Source: Virgibacillus_F flavescens
Lineage (GTDB): Bacteria; Bacillota; Bacilli; Bacillales; Amphibacillaceae
Assembly: GCF_050574275.1 (NCBI RefSeq)
Contig: NZ_CP192260.1
Coordinates: 3,100,001-3,164,000, forward strand
Length of the DNA stretch: 64,000 nt
Direction of reading: 5' to 3'
The notes beneath the pieces are model-generated. The model was given only the letters and a program-made list of their open reading frames with translations. It searched no databases and was not told the DNA's origin. Within the stretch, counting starts at the first letter, position 1. Each line of letters begins with the position of its first letter. This document shows positions 51,568 to 60,899 of this stretch, piece after piece. Position numbers and translations under genes: made by a program.

Positions 51568-52626
51568 CTACAGAGACTCTCGACTATTTGGCTTCATAAG
51601 CGATCTATATATCTCTCCTATTACGCCTTCCATTTGATGAACACCTAATTCTGCATTCGTCATAATAATTGCACCTTTTTCTGAGTGCGGAAATGCTGCC
51701 AGCAAACATTGAAAACCTACTCCCCAACCAAGTGATGTAATTTCTAATTCTCTTTCGGCGCCTTCAAGAAACATACCTAATCCAGTCCAACTCTTATCTT
51801 TTTGCGGTGTTATCATTTCTTTTGCTAAACTTTCTGAAATACCAATTTCACTTTCTCCTTTTAGAGCATTCATTAGCTCAAAAACTAAAACAGCTAAATC
51901 TATAGAAGTTGTCCATAATCCAGAAGCGGCTGGGTAAGGATATATAGGATACTTTCCATCTACCGCTTCACCGTTTTTGTTATGACCACAAGAAAACTCC
52001 TTTTTATTCATATCTAACATCGCTGTATGTAAATGGCTGTTTTCCATCCCTAATGGTTTAAATATTAGTTCATTCCCTACTTGATAAAACGGCTTTTCCG
52101 TAACATCTTCTATTAGTTGCTGAACAATACAAAAACCTGCATCTGAATAGTGAAATTCACTCTCTGGTTCGTACAGTACTTTAATAGGATCTTTACAATA
52201 AGGAGTTTTACCCTCTAATAATTCAACCATCGAAGGAACTCCTACTTTTGTATTTAGTTCAGAAAAACTACCTTCAGGATCTTTAATTCCAGATTGATGA
52301 CTAAGCAAGTTTCTTAATGTAACGCTTTCATTTTTAGTAAACTCATTTTCTGGTACTTTCCACGATACAAGTCTTTTATTTATATCCTCATCTAAATCAA
52401 GAAGACCTTCATCTATTAGCTTCATAGCAACCATTCCTGTTAAAAATTTGCTAATGGAACACGCATTAAAAATAGTGTTTTCATTAATTTTTTTATCTCT
52501 TTCTACCTCTAATACACCGTAATTTTCTGATCCGCAAATTTGACCATTCTCAAGCAATGTAATACTTAAACCTGGCACATTATAATGTCTCATTCGTTCT
52601 TTGATGTTGATATCTGTTAATTTAAT
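51568..52626 (-). CDS. serine hydrolase of the beta-lactamase/PBP-like family
   Basis: 352 aa if translation starts at ATT 52626, six bases after AGGGGGG; the first ATG (52593) lacks a ribosome binding site and would cut off the helix INIKERMRHYNVPGLSI that these proteins begin with. SxxK S57-I-S-K60, YSD at 160-162 and a C-terminal GWGVGF segment. No signal peptide. Probably an esterase/amidase-like enzyme. Only family-level function can be given. Confidence 0.8.
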   Translation of the reverse strand: MKLTDINIKERMRHYNVPGLSITLLENGQICGSENYGVLEVERDKKINENTIFNACSISKFLTGMVAMKLIDEGLLDLDEDINKRLVSWKVPENEFTKNESVTLRNLLSHQSGIKDPEGSFSELNTKVGVPSMVELLEGKTPYCKDPIKVLYEPESEFHYSDAGFCIVQQLIEDVTEKPFYQVGNELIFKPLGMENSHLHTAMLDMNKKEFSCGHNKNGEAVDGKYPIYPYPAASGLWTTSIDLAVLVFELMNALKGESEIGISESLAKEMITPQKDKSWTGLGMFLEGAERELEITSLGWGVGFQCLLAAFPHSEKGAIIMTNAELGVHQMEGVIGEIYRSLMKPNSRESL

Positions 52627-52818
52627 AATTATCCCCCCTAAAATAGTATCAAGAAAACTATAACACGAATATACGTTCTGTTGTATCCATTTTGGTAAAT
52701 ACTTTATATATGTAAAAGAAATTCATTAACATTATTGCTTTCGAAAAATTGCTTCACATAATCGTATAATTCTTGTCCTAATTAAAACCATAACCAATCA
52801 ATGCCTCCGATGCTGGAA

Positions 52819-53013
52819 CTATTTTTTCTTTTTAAAGAAATTAGAAGCAATGAGCAGAATTATTCCTATTATGATTGATGGCATAGCAAAAGGATAGAAG
52901 GCTTCTGGAGTATCTTCTCCCGCCAAATCAGTTACAATAAAAAATCCTGACATAAAAAACAGAAAACCTATCCAAACAATTACCTTCCCTAGCTTAGTAT
53001 GTTTTTTCGTCAT
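52819..53013 (-). CDS. small membrane protein
   Basis: 64 aa. Two hydrophobic segments (VIVWIGFLFFMSGFFIVTDL and FAMPSIIIGIILLIASNFF), KKKK end. The ribosome binding site is weak (GGGATGG, 11 bases away). No family recognised. Confidence 0.5.
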   Translation of the reverse strand: MTKKHTKLGKVIVWIGFLFFMSGFFIVTDLAGEDTPEAFYPFAMPSIIIGIILLIASNFFKKKK

Positions 53014-53135
53014 GTGTAATCATACCATCCCTAATTCACTTCAACTAAGTACAATAAGTATAACATTTATAATATAACAAAAAATCGGTTTCCTATTACT
53101 GGATTAAACTTTTTACTTTGTTATTTAAAATGCTG

Positions 53136-53188
53136 TTGACTATTCAGTTGAACTGTATTATATTAATATACAGTTAAACTATATAGTT
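53136..53188 (+). promoter_or_regulatory. promoter with PadR-type palindromes
   Basis: TTGACT (53136-53141), 17 bases, TATATT (53159-53164). Two palindromes overlap it: AACTGTAT-N9-ATACAGTT (53151-53175) and AACTATATAGTT (53177-53188). Likely binding sites of the PadR repressor encoded downstream. Confidence 0.7.
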
Positions 53189-53210
53189 GAAATGAATAGA
53201 GGGTGTGAGT

Positions 53211-53528
53211 ATGAAACATAAATTATTACCTTTGTCTGAAACCATGCATTATATTTTGTTGGCGTTACGTGAACCGCTTCATGGCTATGCCGTTATGCAG
53301 AAAATAGAGGAATTAAGTAATGGTACTGTTAGTTTAGCGGCTGGTACCTTGTATGGTGCAATTGAGAACCTGAATAAGCACGGTTGGATTGAACCTGTAG
53401 GAAATTCGGGCCGGAGAAAAATTTATATGATAACTGCGGAAGGAAGCGCCATTTTGAAAATGGAACAAGAAAGGCTATCGCATATTTTATCTTTGTACGG
53501 AAAGGAAGATTCAGATGAAACTGTTTAG
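53211..53528 (+). CDS. PadR family transcriptional regulator
   Basis: 105 aa from ATG 53211, seven bases after GAGGG. Winged helix typical of PadR: MHYILLALREPLHGYAVMQK, VSLAAGTLYGAIENLNKHGW, SGRRKIYMITAEGSAIL. Overlaps the DUF2812 gene by 14 bases, a pairing very common in Firmicutes. Probably represses its own operon via the palindromes upstream. Confidence 0.9.
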   Translation: MKHKLLPLSETMHYILLALREPLHGYAVMQKIEELSNGTVSLAAGTLYGAIENLNKHGWIEPVGNSGRRKIYMITAEGSAILKMEQERLSHILSLYGKEDSDETV

Positions 53529-54084
53529 CATGTTTTTTGATATTGAAAAAGAAGAGAACTGGCTGAATGAGCAATTACAAGATGGCAATCACTGTACAAA
53601 TATTAATGGATTAGGCATATACACTTTCAAAAAAACGGACAAAAGATATGTGATGCGACTTGATTATCAAGATTATTTACCAAAGGAGAAATTCAAGGAA
53701 TACAAAGCGATCTATGAAGATTTTGGCTGGAGCCACATAGAGGGGCACCGGCTGGGTGGAAGACAGTATTGGCAAAAGGAAGAAGATGATCAAAATGAAA
53801 TTTTCTCGGACCGTCAATCAAAGGGTAATTATTATAAAAGATTAATGAATTACTCCTTTTGGCTGGGTGCGCTGTGTTTGTTTTGTTCTTATTCGATTTA
53901 CAAGGATTCGGGATTATATTTAACGGAAGGTCTTTGGAGTATGAAAGGGGCAATGTTCTGGAAAGCGATTATATTTGAAACACCATTCGTTCTCTTGAGG
54001 TCGCTTCCCGCATTTATGGTAGTTTTATTTGGCTGCAGTTACTACAGGGCGTATCAGAAGTATTCCATGTTAAAAGAAAAATAA
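53515..54084 (+). CDS. DUF2812 membrane protein
   Basis: 189 aa. N-terminal DUF2812 domain (FDIEKEENWLNEQLQDG, YVMRLDYQDYLPKEKFKEYK, FGWSHIEGHRLGGRQYWQKE), then two or three transmembrane segments (about 112-130 and 155-175). Translationally coupled to the padR gene. These pairs are thought to sense envelope or cell-wall stress, but the mechanism is not established. Confidence 0.88.
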   Translation: MKLFSMFFDIEKEENWLNEQLQDGNHCTNINGLGIYTFKKTDKRYVMRLDYQDYLPKEKFKEYKAIYEDFGWSHIEGHRLGGRQYWQKEEDDQNEIFSDRQSKGNYYKRLMNYSFWLGALCLFCSYSIYKDSGLYLTEGLWSMKGAMFWKAIIFETPFVLLRSLPAFMVVLFGCSYYRAYQKYSMLKEK

Positions 54085-54151
54085 TATGCTAGTGTTATAA
54101 TTTTCTTGAGAGGATAGTACCTCTCACTCGTAGTATACCGTTCTTCACAGA

Positions 54152-54184
54152 GGTGCGCTCTCCCTCATTCCGGAAGAGCGCACC
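54152..54184. terminator. G+C-rich hairpin between convergent genes
   Basis: GGTGCGCTCT pairs perfectly with AGAGCGCACC. No T-run of note; stops transcription or protects the 3' end. Confidence 0.5.
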
Positions 54185-54210
54185 ATAACTGTAAAGCTAA
54201 TGAAGCTTTT

Positions 54211-54705
54211 CTAAAAGCTCCGTTTCGCTGGCCATGCTCCTTGCATTTTACTTATAAAGACAATTTGCCCGATATGATATGCATCGTGCATTGCTAAACT
54301 CTTCAGTTCAAGCACTAACGAATTATCTTCTCGCAGAACCTCTCTATACAAATCCTCGTGTTCTGCATTTGCTAGTATATTTCCCAGTTCACGATGGACA
54401 TGAAAGTATTCTTGTTTTGTTGCCTTCCAATTTTTCAACGTCTCAGCAGGTAATCGAAATGTAGCATCATTATCTTCTGCCTGTGGTTCATTCGCTGTTT
54501 CACCCTGAAATCGCATTAGAAATCTCTTTTCAAAGAAAAGTAAATGACAAACTAATTCCCAAATGGAATTCATCTCCACATCAGCTGATTTCCAAGTTGC
54601 TTGTTCAAAAGTGATATCTTCCAGCACTTTTTCAAGTGGCGGAAACCAGTCTTCTTCATCTAAACAACTTCCCCATTGCTGTAACAATAGATCCCTTACA
54701 TCCAT
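54211..54705 (-). CDS. DinB-like protein
   Basis: 164 aa from ATG 54705, seven bases after AGGAGGGG. Four-helix DinB/YfiT-like pattern with metal-ligand histidines: IWELVCHLLFFEKRFLMRF near residues 50-70 and LKSLAMHDAYHIGQIVFISK near the C-terminus (H-x3-H). Possibly a bacillithiol S-transferase-like enzyme. Second DinB-like protein of the window. Confidence 0.85.
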   Translation of the reverse strand: MDVRDLLLQQWGSCLDEEDWFPPLEKVLEDITFEQATWKSADVEMNSIWELVCHLLFFEKRFLMRFQGETANEPQAEDNDATFRLPAETLKNWKATKQEYFHVHRELGNILANAEHEDLYREVLREDNSLVLELKSLAMHDAYHIGQIVFISKMQGAWPAKRSF

Positions 54706-54856
54706 TTTCCATCCCCTCCTATGCAGCATATTGTTTTAGCATAATTAATAATTTCAAGATGGACCATGTAATTACCTGCTTAAATCAACAATTAATCATA
54801 GCCATTTTCTTAAGAAGGGACTCGGACAAGAGCACAAAAAATTACAAATTGCACTC

Positions 54857-55219
54857 TTAATCTAGGACAACAATCTTCGTTGCTATCTCTTTTTCTGACC
54901 CCTTTTGTTTAACCCATACTTTCACATCATCATTTTTTGCTAATTCATCAAACTTTTCTTTGTTTCCTTCAATTTTTGTATGTTCGTCTACGAAGATTTC
55001 ATAAGCAGGATAACTAGCATCCGGATCTGTAGCAGGCGGAACAATAACAATACTCGTTTCCTTAACCTCTTCTATAAATACATTCTGATAATCGGGATTC
55101 GTATTATTCTGTTCGGAAGTTCCCTGTTCTTCAAAATTTGGCGATGTTTCATCAATTTCGTTATTTTGATTACAACCAAATAAAGTTAACAGTAATAGTA
55201 AGAAAATAAGCTTTCTCAT
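54857..55219 (-). CDS. DUF3221-like lipoprotein
   Basis: 120 aa from ATG 55219 behind AAAGGGGGAGTTCCA. Signal MRKLIFLLLLLTLFGC with lipobox Cys16, then a Asn/Glu-rich linker and an OB-like domain (VFIEEVKETSIVIVPPA, YPAYEIFVDEHTKIEG, VKVWVKQKGSEKEIATKIVV). The layout matches DUF3221/YobA proteins; role unknown. Confidence 0.72.
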   Translation of the reverse strand: MRKLIFLLLLLTLFGCNQNNEIDETSPNFEEQGTSEQNNTNPDYQNVFIEEVKETSIVIVPPATDPDASYPAYEIFVDEHTKIEGNKEKFDELAKNDDVKVWVKQKGSEKEIATKIVVLD

Positions 55220-55265
55220 TGGAACTCCCCCTTTAAAGCCCTTCATGAAGGACTGTAAATGCCAT

Positions 55266-55790
55266 CTATAGCATATCTTTTAATTGTTGAAACTCTTTTT
55301 TAAATCTCTCATATCGTTCACTATGTTTATCTTTTTCAGTGTTTTTGTATGTTATAGCAGAAACACCGATCTCTTTTGCAATATCATGTACAATCTTCAT
55401 TTGTTTTTTCAATTCAGGTTCCTTTGCATCATCTTGGAAGTATTCAGCATACTCATAAGTGACATAAGCCAAACTAGCTTCATACTCGTATTGACTGGTA
55501 CCCCATTTCTCTTTGTCTAAATGAATTAATTTATCGGTATTTTGTACCCAGTCATTAATCGAACTATATTCAGATATGAATACCTCTTCGTTTGTTTCTT
55601 CCTTTTCGGTCTCTTTGTCTATTGCTGTTTTAGGTTCTTCTTTATTAGGTTCCTCTTTTGATGAAACTTCTGTTGTTTTGTCTTTAACCGGTTCAACTGT
55701 TTCTTTGCCTTCTTCAGCACTTATACTTTGGAAAGCTACAAGTCCAATGATAATAACACAGACTACTGCAAATGGTATATATTTCTTCAT
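55266..55790 (-). CDS. hypothetical secreted protein
   Basis: 174 aa from ATG 55790, seven bases after AAAGGGG; a GTG one codon earlier is less likely. Signal peptide KKYIPFAVVCVIIIGLVAFQ with AxA-like ISAEEG cleavage region, a long Lys/Glu/Pro linker (about 30-70) and a helical C-terminal domain with SLAYVTYEYAEYFQDDAK and ERYERFKKEFQQLKDML. No family recognised. Confidence 0.6.
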   Translation of the reverse strand: MKKYIPFAVVCVIIIGLVAFQSISAEEGKETVEPVKDKTTEVSSKEEPNKEEPKTAIDKETEKEETNEEVFISEYSSINDWVQNTDKLIHLDKEKWGTSQYEYEASLAYVTYEYAEYFQDDAKEPELKKQMKIVHDIAKEIGVSAITYKNTEKDKHSERYERFKKEFQQLKDML

Positions 55791-55921
55791 CACAAATCCC
55801 CTTTCGTATTATTTTTTACTCTATAACAATTTCCAGAGAAATTATCCCTCACATACAAATTCATATGTTTTTACATTAGAATCTTTTTCTATCGGTAATC
55901 GAGGGGAAATGTTTATATAAA

Positions 55922-56275
55922 TTAGTTTCCAGTCCGGATTGCTTGTGTTACACCCCAAAATATAAAGCGGTATACAGCCCCAACAAGAAATAACATCCAT
56001 AATAATTCAAATGCAGTAAAAGACGAATTAGCGATTAGAAGAGCGTTTAAAAAAACGAAGAATAGAGACAAATACTCCGTTAAAGAATCTTTCAATCCAA
56101 ATTTGTTATACAAATATTTATTTCTTCTAAAGTTAAAGACATCTCTTAATTCCTTCGTACGCCATCCTTTGGCAAGCCCTAAACCTATTATATAAATTCC
56201 AAGAGCTGGTCCATAGTCTACATCCAAGACCCTTGTTAATACACAATAAATTATAGTGAATAAAATTAGATACAT
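55922..56275 (-). CDS. small membrane protein
   Basis: 117 aa, ATG behind AAGGCGGACAGTAAA. Four hydrophobic segments with a basic cytoplasmic loop (KGWRTKELRDVFNFRRNKYL). No family recognised; no obvious partner genes. Confidence 0.6.
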   Translation of the reverse strand: MYLILFTIIYCVLTRVLDVDYGPALGIYIIGLGLAKGWRTKELRDVFNFRRNKYLYNKFGLKDSLTEYLSLFFVFLNALLIANSSFTAFELLWMLFLVGAVYRFIFWGVTQAIRTGN

Positions 56276-56434
56276 TTTACTGTCCGCCTTTCTTTTTATT
56301 AACCATACGATACATATGCTTGATCAAAGAGCGGTAGTATCTTTTCTTCTGTAAATTACATTCTTAACCCTTCGTTCTTTCCTGTTACTTCCATTTTATA
56401 CCAAACTATTATTAGTAACCAGAACAATATACAA

Positions 56435-56515
56435 TTTCCTTCACTGTCATTATCTGCCGTTCCAAAAAAACTCCTTTTCAAGATGAAAGTGAAAGTTACC
56501 GTATTGTATTGAATT
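56435..56515 (-). repeat. remnant of the excisionase leader and 5' end
   Basis: TTCCTTCACTGTCATTATCT, TGCCGTTCC and the AAGATGAAAGTGAAAGTTACC region match the start codon side and upstream leader of the excisionase gene (38610-38690). Only about nine codons of the gene are left. Confidence 0.65.
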
Positions 56516-56745
56516 CAATGTAAATAATTGATATAATATTCTTAATATTAATGAAGGGAGTGAGAGATACAATGATAATCTTAGAGAAAATAACCTTGGA
56601 AGCTAAAATTTTTGCCTCTCACTCATGCGGATTAAGTTAGGAATCTAATGTCAACATGAATGAAGCTTGGCAATTGTGAGCATTGGCTGTTGAAAAATTT
56701 TAAACAATGAGCCACAGGGTTATTTTATAACTCTGTGGCTTTTTT
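56509..56745 (+). promoter_or_regulatory. short leader transcript: promoter, 22-codon ORF, terminator
   Basis: TTGAAT (56509-56514), 17 bases, TATAAT (56532-56537). The RNA would contain GAGTGAGAG (56558-56566, ribosome binding region) able to pair with CTCTCACTC (56616-56624) near the end of the small ORF, and a terminator AGCCACAGGGTT / AACTCTGTGGCT with TTTTTT (56712-56745). It lies 110 bases before an acetyltransferase gene, so it resembles a translational attenuator. Confidence 0.5.
56572..56640 (+). CDS. possible 22-aa leader peptide
   Basis: ATG 56572 preceded by AAGGGAGTGAGAG; the product is MIILEKITLEAKIFASHSCG then LS. Its end overlaps the CTCTCACTC arm that can mask its own ribosome binding region, so translation could control the fold. 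Confidence 0.4.
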   Translation: MIILEKITLEAKIFASHSCGLS

Positions 56746-56854
56746 ATTGACGATGCGTTCAGGTTTTTAATTTCGTTGTTATTCTTCTCTTTTTAAATCA
56801 AGGTGGAATATTTAGAGACGAACAATGCATGAAAAACTTTAAGGAGATGTTCAT

Positions 56855-57913
56855 TTGATTAATCTATTGAAAAATAGTGATTACAGAAAAGTATCGAATT
56901 TAATTAAGAATACAAACCACGAATTATTTATTGAAGCAGTAATTACAGAAAATGTACCAGGAGAGATTTATGTGGATAATGTTACGGATCCTTTATCTAC
57001 ATTGATAATAACTCCTATCTCCAATGTGGTAGCGGGTAACCCAAACAATCCGTTGTTCAATGCAGAAATTAAAGAGAAGCTCAATTTCTATGATACTGTT
57101 ATTTGTGATACTGAAGAATGGGAAAGAAAAATACATGAAATCCATTGTAATGTAGCCATAAAGAAATATAGGAGGAGCTATTACCAGTTTGATAAACTAC
57201 TCTTTGAAAATTTCTCAGAAAATCTGGAGGAACAATACACCTTGGAATATGTCTATTCAGATAAATTAGATGAACTGCAATATGAAAATAGCGAAGAAAT
57301 AAAAGATTGGTTTGTTTTCAATAACATGGACGATGTAGATGACTATTGCTTAGGCGTTTATATAAGAAAAGGTAATAAAATTGTTTGCTGGTGCCTAGTA
57401 GATTGTATCGTAGGAGATAGAATCGAAATAGGAATTAACACAGACAAGGATTTTAGGAGGAGAGGATTAGGTACTATTACTTTAGCTGCTACCGTAAATG
57501 CATCTATGAATAAGGGGGTAAAAGAAATTGGATGGCATTGTGTTGATACCAATGTTGGTTCGATTACAATTGCTGAAAGAGTTGGGTTTAAGAAATTAAA
57601 GGAATATAGTTGTTTTACGCCATACCCACCTATTGAAAATGTGACAGACTTAAATAATGAACAGTGGAGTGATTGGGCATTACATTACGAAGAAATGAAT
57701 AAAATGGAACCAAAATATTATGGGCAGGCTGCCAGGTGTTGGGGTTTATCGAATAACATCGACAAAGCTATGCTAAACATAAAATACCTCGCAGAAACAG
57801 AGCCAAACTCTTTTAATGATAACCTTTTGAGCTTTGAAGGATTTGCTTCTTTTCAAGAAATGGAAGAGTGGAAGACTTTTATAAAAACGTTGAGAGAAAA
57901 TACAGAACGGTAG
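56855..57913 (+). CDS. GNAT family N-acetyltransferase
   Basis: 352 aa from TTG 56855, five bases after AAGGAGATG. N-terminal domain of unknown type (LFIEAVITENVPGEIYVDNV), then a GNAT domain with acetyl-CoA loop INTDKDFRRRGLGTITLAAT and NVGSITIAERVGFKKLKEYS, and a helical C-terminal region (YYGQAARCWGLSNNIDKAML). Related proteins are annotated simply as GNATs; the substrate is unknown. Located behind a leader-peptide transcript, and closed by a terminator. Confidence 0.8.
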   Translation: MINLLKNSDYRKVSNLIKNTNHELFIEAVITENVPGEIYVDNVTDPLSTLIITPISNVVAGNPNNPLFNAEIKEKLNFYDTVICDTEEWERKIHEIHCNVAIKKYRRSYYQFDKLLFENFSENLEEQYTLEYVYSDKLDELQYENSEEIKDWFVFNNMDDVDDYCLGVYIRKGNKIVCWCLVDCIVGDRIEIGINTDKDFRRRGLGTITLAATVNASMNKGVKEIGWHCVDTNVGSITIAERVGFKKLKEYSCFTPYPPIENVTDLNNEQWSDWALHYEEMNKMEPKYYGQAARCWGLSNNIDKAMLNIKYLAETEPNSFNDNLLSFEGFASFQEMEEWKTFIKTLRENTER

Positions 57914-57965
57914 TATTATTGTATTGTTTTACACTTAAACTAACGGTCGTGATTGTCTACTATCA

Positions 57966-58004
57966 AAAGCCTAATTCCTTGTTAAATGGAATTAAGCTTT
58001 TTTA
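57966..58004 (+). terminator. terminator after GNAT gene
   Basis: AAAGCCTAATTCC pairs with GGAATTAAGCTTT (one mismatch), then TTTATC. A-rich left arm may also end the convergent helicase gene. Confidence 0.75.
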
Positions 58005-58033
58005 TCTTTCGGTCCCCTTTTAATCATATCAAT

Positions 58034-60763
58034 TTATAATCCCAATAATTCTCCAAGTTTATCGCGCAGTACTCTCTCCTCTTCACTCCCCGTCGTTTTC
58101 ATACGAATAATTGGAATACCATATTTCTGCAAAATGGTATCTTTCATCTCATCACGCTTGAGCTGGGTTTCATTCGCTGCATGGAAAGCATGACCATCAA
58201 CTTCAACTACCAGTACCGGCATTCTATCTATCTTATTAAAAATAACAAAATCCGTATGCGTTAATATATTCATCGCAAATTTACGCTCAACGTCGGTAAG
58301 CTTAACTGGATCCTTGATTAGCATGCGTAATGGCTGGTGAAGCACAAAGTCAAGACTCCTAAATTCAACCCTGCTTAACACCTTCTCTATCACAGCATTC
58401 ATTAGATTTTCTGATTTATAAGCAGAAACTTGTTTAGGATTTTCCATTATTTCTAATAGTTTATCCGAATAACTACTGTAAAGAAGATCGAACACAGAAT
58501 AAATTTGGCTTTCTATCATGTCAAAGTTATTATATTTAATGTACCTGACTAGATCTCCAACGTTCGTCCCATGCCAGTCTTCGCTTCCATCTGCCACAAC
58601 AACAATTAACTGCTTCGCTGCACGTGAAACTGCCACGTTGATAAGGTTAGAATTATCGGCGAAATCATCTACATTCATTGTATTCGAAACCGTAGTCAGA
58701 ATGATTATATCCTTCTCGCGGCCCTGATATTTATGAACAGTGTCTGCTTCTATATTCTGATCTCCGCTTGCTTTCAGGAGTTCATTAGCTTGTATACGGT
58801 ATGGGGAAATGATACCTAACGACTGTTGTTTCGCATTAATCTGTTGATTAGGAATGACTTCATTAAACACAACATCAATCTGTCGCTGATTTAACGTTCC
58901 TCTTGCATGATTTCCTTTCGCCGTTTTATATAAAAGTAATGGCTTCTCGCTCTCCTGCTCATCTGTTAAGACAACTAGCTCGTTATTATAGAATTTCTGA
59001 TTACAAAACCCAATAATTTTAGGATGGCAGCGGTAATGCTCCTTCAACAGTGTTTTAGGAATGGCAGGATATAAACCTACTATCGAAGTTAACAAACTAT
59101 GCTCTGCATAATTGTATGCTTGATCCAGTTCATACGTATCAAAAATCCTATTAGTTTTCTGTTTAACTTCCTCAGGTACTACATTAGGAAGCTGCATAAC
59201 ATCGCCTACAATTACAGCATTTTTGGCACAAGATAAAGCCAGTGCGCCTGTCACTACATCCACTTGTGAAGCTTCGTCAATTAATACATAATCAAACAGA
59301 TAATTTGCTCCAGCACTATTTCGTAATGAATGTGTGGTACTTAAGACGACTGGATATTCCTTTATAAAACGATTGAAATTTTTCCAGAGCGCCTTTGCTG
59401 TAAATACTTCTCTATTGTCAGCCACTCCATAAACATCAGCTAAACTTGCCTTAAATAATTTCATAGAGTCATCTCTGTATTGTTTCATCTCGCTCTCAAA
59501 ATCGTAATTCTCAAGCTTTCGGGTAAGTGATTCTTCTTTGTTTTTTAACTCTTTCATTTTTGACTCATAATAAACTTTTTGTAAAAAAGAAATGACAATT
59601 TCTGCTGAATATGTATATAGCTTGAAGTTGAATATTCGATATACAAACAAATTGTATAATTTATTACTTAATTTTATAGTTCCCTTTTGAACATTTCGTT
59701 GATATTCAATTAGAAACTTCAACACTTTATCAGCGTTCAATCGAGTTAAGGAATTCACTTGGAGTTGTTTATAGTCTGAGTCTGAATAGTAGTGATTAAA
59801 ATAACTATATTCAGTTTGTAATTGAGATAGTTCTTGTTTTACCAGTGCTTGTTGATTTTTAAATTCTAGCATTTCAGTTAGTTTGTGTTGTGCATCATGT
59901 AAGTTTGTTTTAATTAAGTCGTATTCTTTCTCTTCCAGCACCCATTCACGCATGTCAGGATATTCCCCAGATTGTTTTTTAAAGAATTCATCTTTGTTTT
60001 CTCTATTTCCTAGTTGTGCTGCGAGGAAATCAAGACCATACTTTTGTAGCTTTTCAAGAACGTTAGCAGTCGCAGAATTATTGTTAGAAACCACTGCAAC
60101 TGTCTTTTTGTTTATGATTGCATTTGCAATGATATTTAAGATAGTCTGTGTTTTTCCAGTTCCCGGTGGACCTTCAATAATGCTGACCTGTTCCGTCATT
60201 GCCTTTTCTGTCGCTGACATTTGACTTGTATTAAATCCAAATGGAAAAATAACCTGCGCTTGATTTACCTCTCTTTTTAAAGGCTTTCTCTCTAAATAGG
60301 ATGATAGAACACTACGAGGATTTATAGTGGAAAGACTGTTATATTGCTTGCTTAAAAAAGTGAGTTCACCGTCTTTCTTCACACTGACATGTTCAGCTAG
60401 TTCCTTTAAGTAGTTAAAGCAATCCTTTGCCTTTTTGTTTGTTAAGCAAGTTTTTTCAATGTTAATCTCAGACCTTCGAAATATTTTATTATATCCGCTA
60501 GTAAAGATAATTCTTATGTAAGGACCAAATTCCAGTATAGTATTAATGCCAGATATTGGCTGATTATTTTCGTACACAATGGAAGTTTTGTGATCTATTG
60601 TGTTTGGGCTACTGTTCGAAAATATGTTTTCTTCATTATAAGGATATACTTGACTATTGTTATAGTATCGAATATGCCAATTATTATTTTGTTTTTGACA
60701 AAAGTCTATTTGAACTGTTTGATCTTTGTTGTTTACAAGTATCAGGTGTTTTCTTATATCCAA
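58034..60763 (-). CDS. SF1 helicase fused to a PD-(D/E)XK-type (DUF2726-like) domain
   Basis: 909 aa from TTG 60763, eleven bases after AGAGGGG. Helicase core of the Dna2/NAM7/UvrD-like group: Walker A GPPGTGKT (198-205), Walker B VLIDEASQVD, KTLLKEHYRCHPKIIGF (motif IV), TVHKYQGREKDIIILTTV (motif V) and INVAVSRAAKQLIVVV (motif VI). The C-terminus (VLVVEVDGHAFHAANE, KRDEMKDTILQKYGIP) fits DUF2726/Vsr-like endonuclease folds. Such fusions act in DNA repair or phage defence; which one is not decidable here. A degenerate excisionase-like copy lies just upstream. Confidence 0.85.
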   Translation of the reverse strand: MDIRKHLILVNNKDQTVQIDFCQKQNNNWHIRYYNNSQVYPYNEENIFSNSSPNTIDHKTSIVYENNQPISGINTILEFGPYIRIIFTSGYNKIFRRSEINIEKTCLTNKKAKDCFNYLKELAEHVSVKKDGELTFLSKQYNSLSTINPRSVLSSYLERKPLKREVNQAQVIFPFGFNTSQMSATEKAMTEQVSIIEGPPGTGKTQTILNIIANAIINKKTVAVVSNNNSATANVLEKLQKYGLDFLAAQLGNRENKDEFFKKQSGEYPDMREWVLEEKEYDLIKTNLHDAQHKLTEMLEFKNQQALVKQELSQLQTEYSYFNHYYSDSDYKQLQVNSLTRLNADKVLKFLIEYQRNVQKGTIKLSNKLYNLFVYRIFNFKLYTYSAEIVISFLQKVYYESKMKELKNKEESLTRKLENYDFESEMKQYRDDSMKLFKASLADVYGVADNREVFTAKALWKNFNRFIKEYPVVLSTTHSLRNSAGANYLFDYVLIDEASQVDVVTGALALSCAKNAVIVGDVMQLPNVVPEEVKQKTNRIFDTYELDQAYNYAEHSLLTSIVGLYPAIPKTLLKEHYRCHPKIIGFCNQKFYNNELVVLTDEQESEKPLLLYKTAKGNHARGTLNQRQIDVVFNEVIPNQQINAKQQSLGIISPYRIQANELLKASGDQNIEADTVHKYQGREKDIIILTTVSNTMNVDDFADNSNLINVAVSRAAKQLIVVVADGSEDWHGTNVGDLVRYIKYNNFDMIESQIYSVFDLLYSSYSDKLLEIMENPKQVSAYKSENLMNAVIEKVLSRVEFRSLDFVLHQPLRMLIKDPVKLTDVERKFAMNILTHTDFVIFNKIDRMPVLVVEVDGHAFHAANETQLKRDEMKDTILQKYGIPIIRMKTTGSEEERVLRDKLGELLGL

Positions 60764-60899
60764 AGAATTTGTGACCCCTCTTTCATAAAAAAATCGTAAA
60801 TGAATTACTAATAAATTTAGCCTAGTAATATTTTACCTAATATTTGGAGAAAAGGTAGTTAAATTGTAGAAAAATGGAAATTATAAAACCTACGTATCA

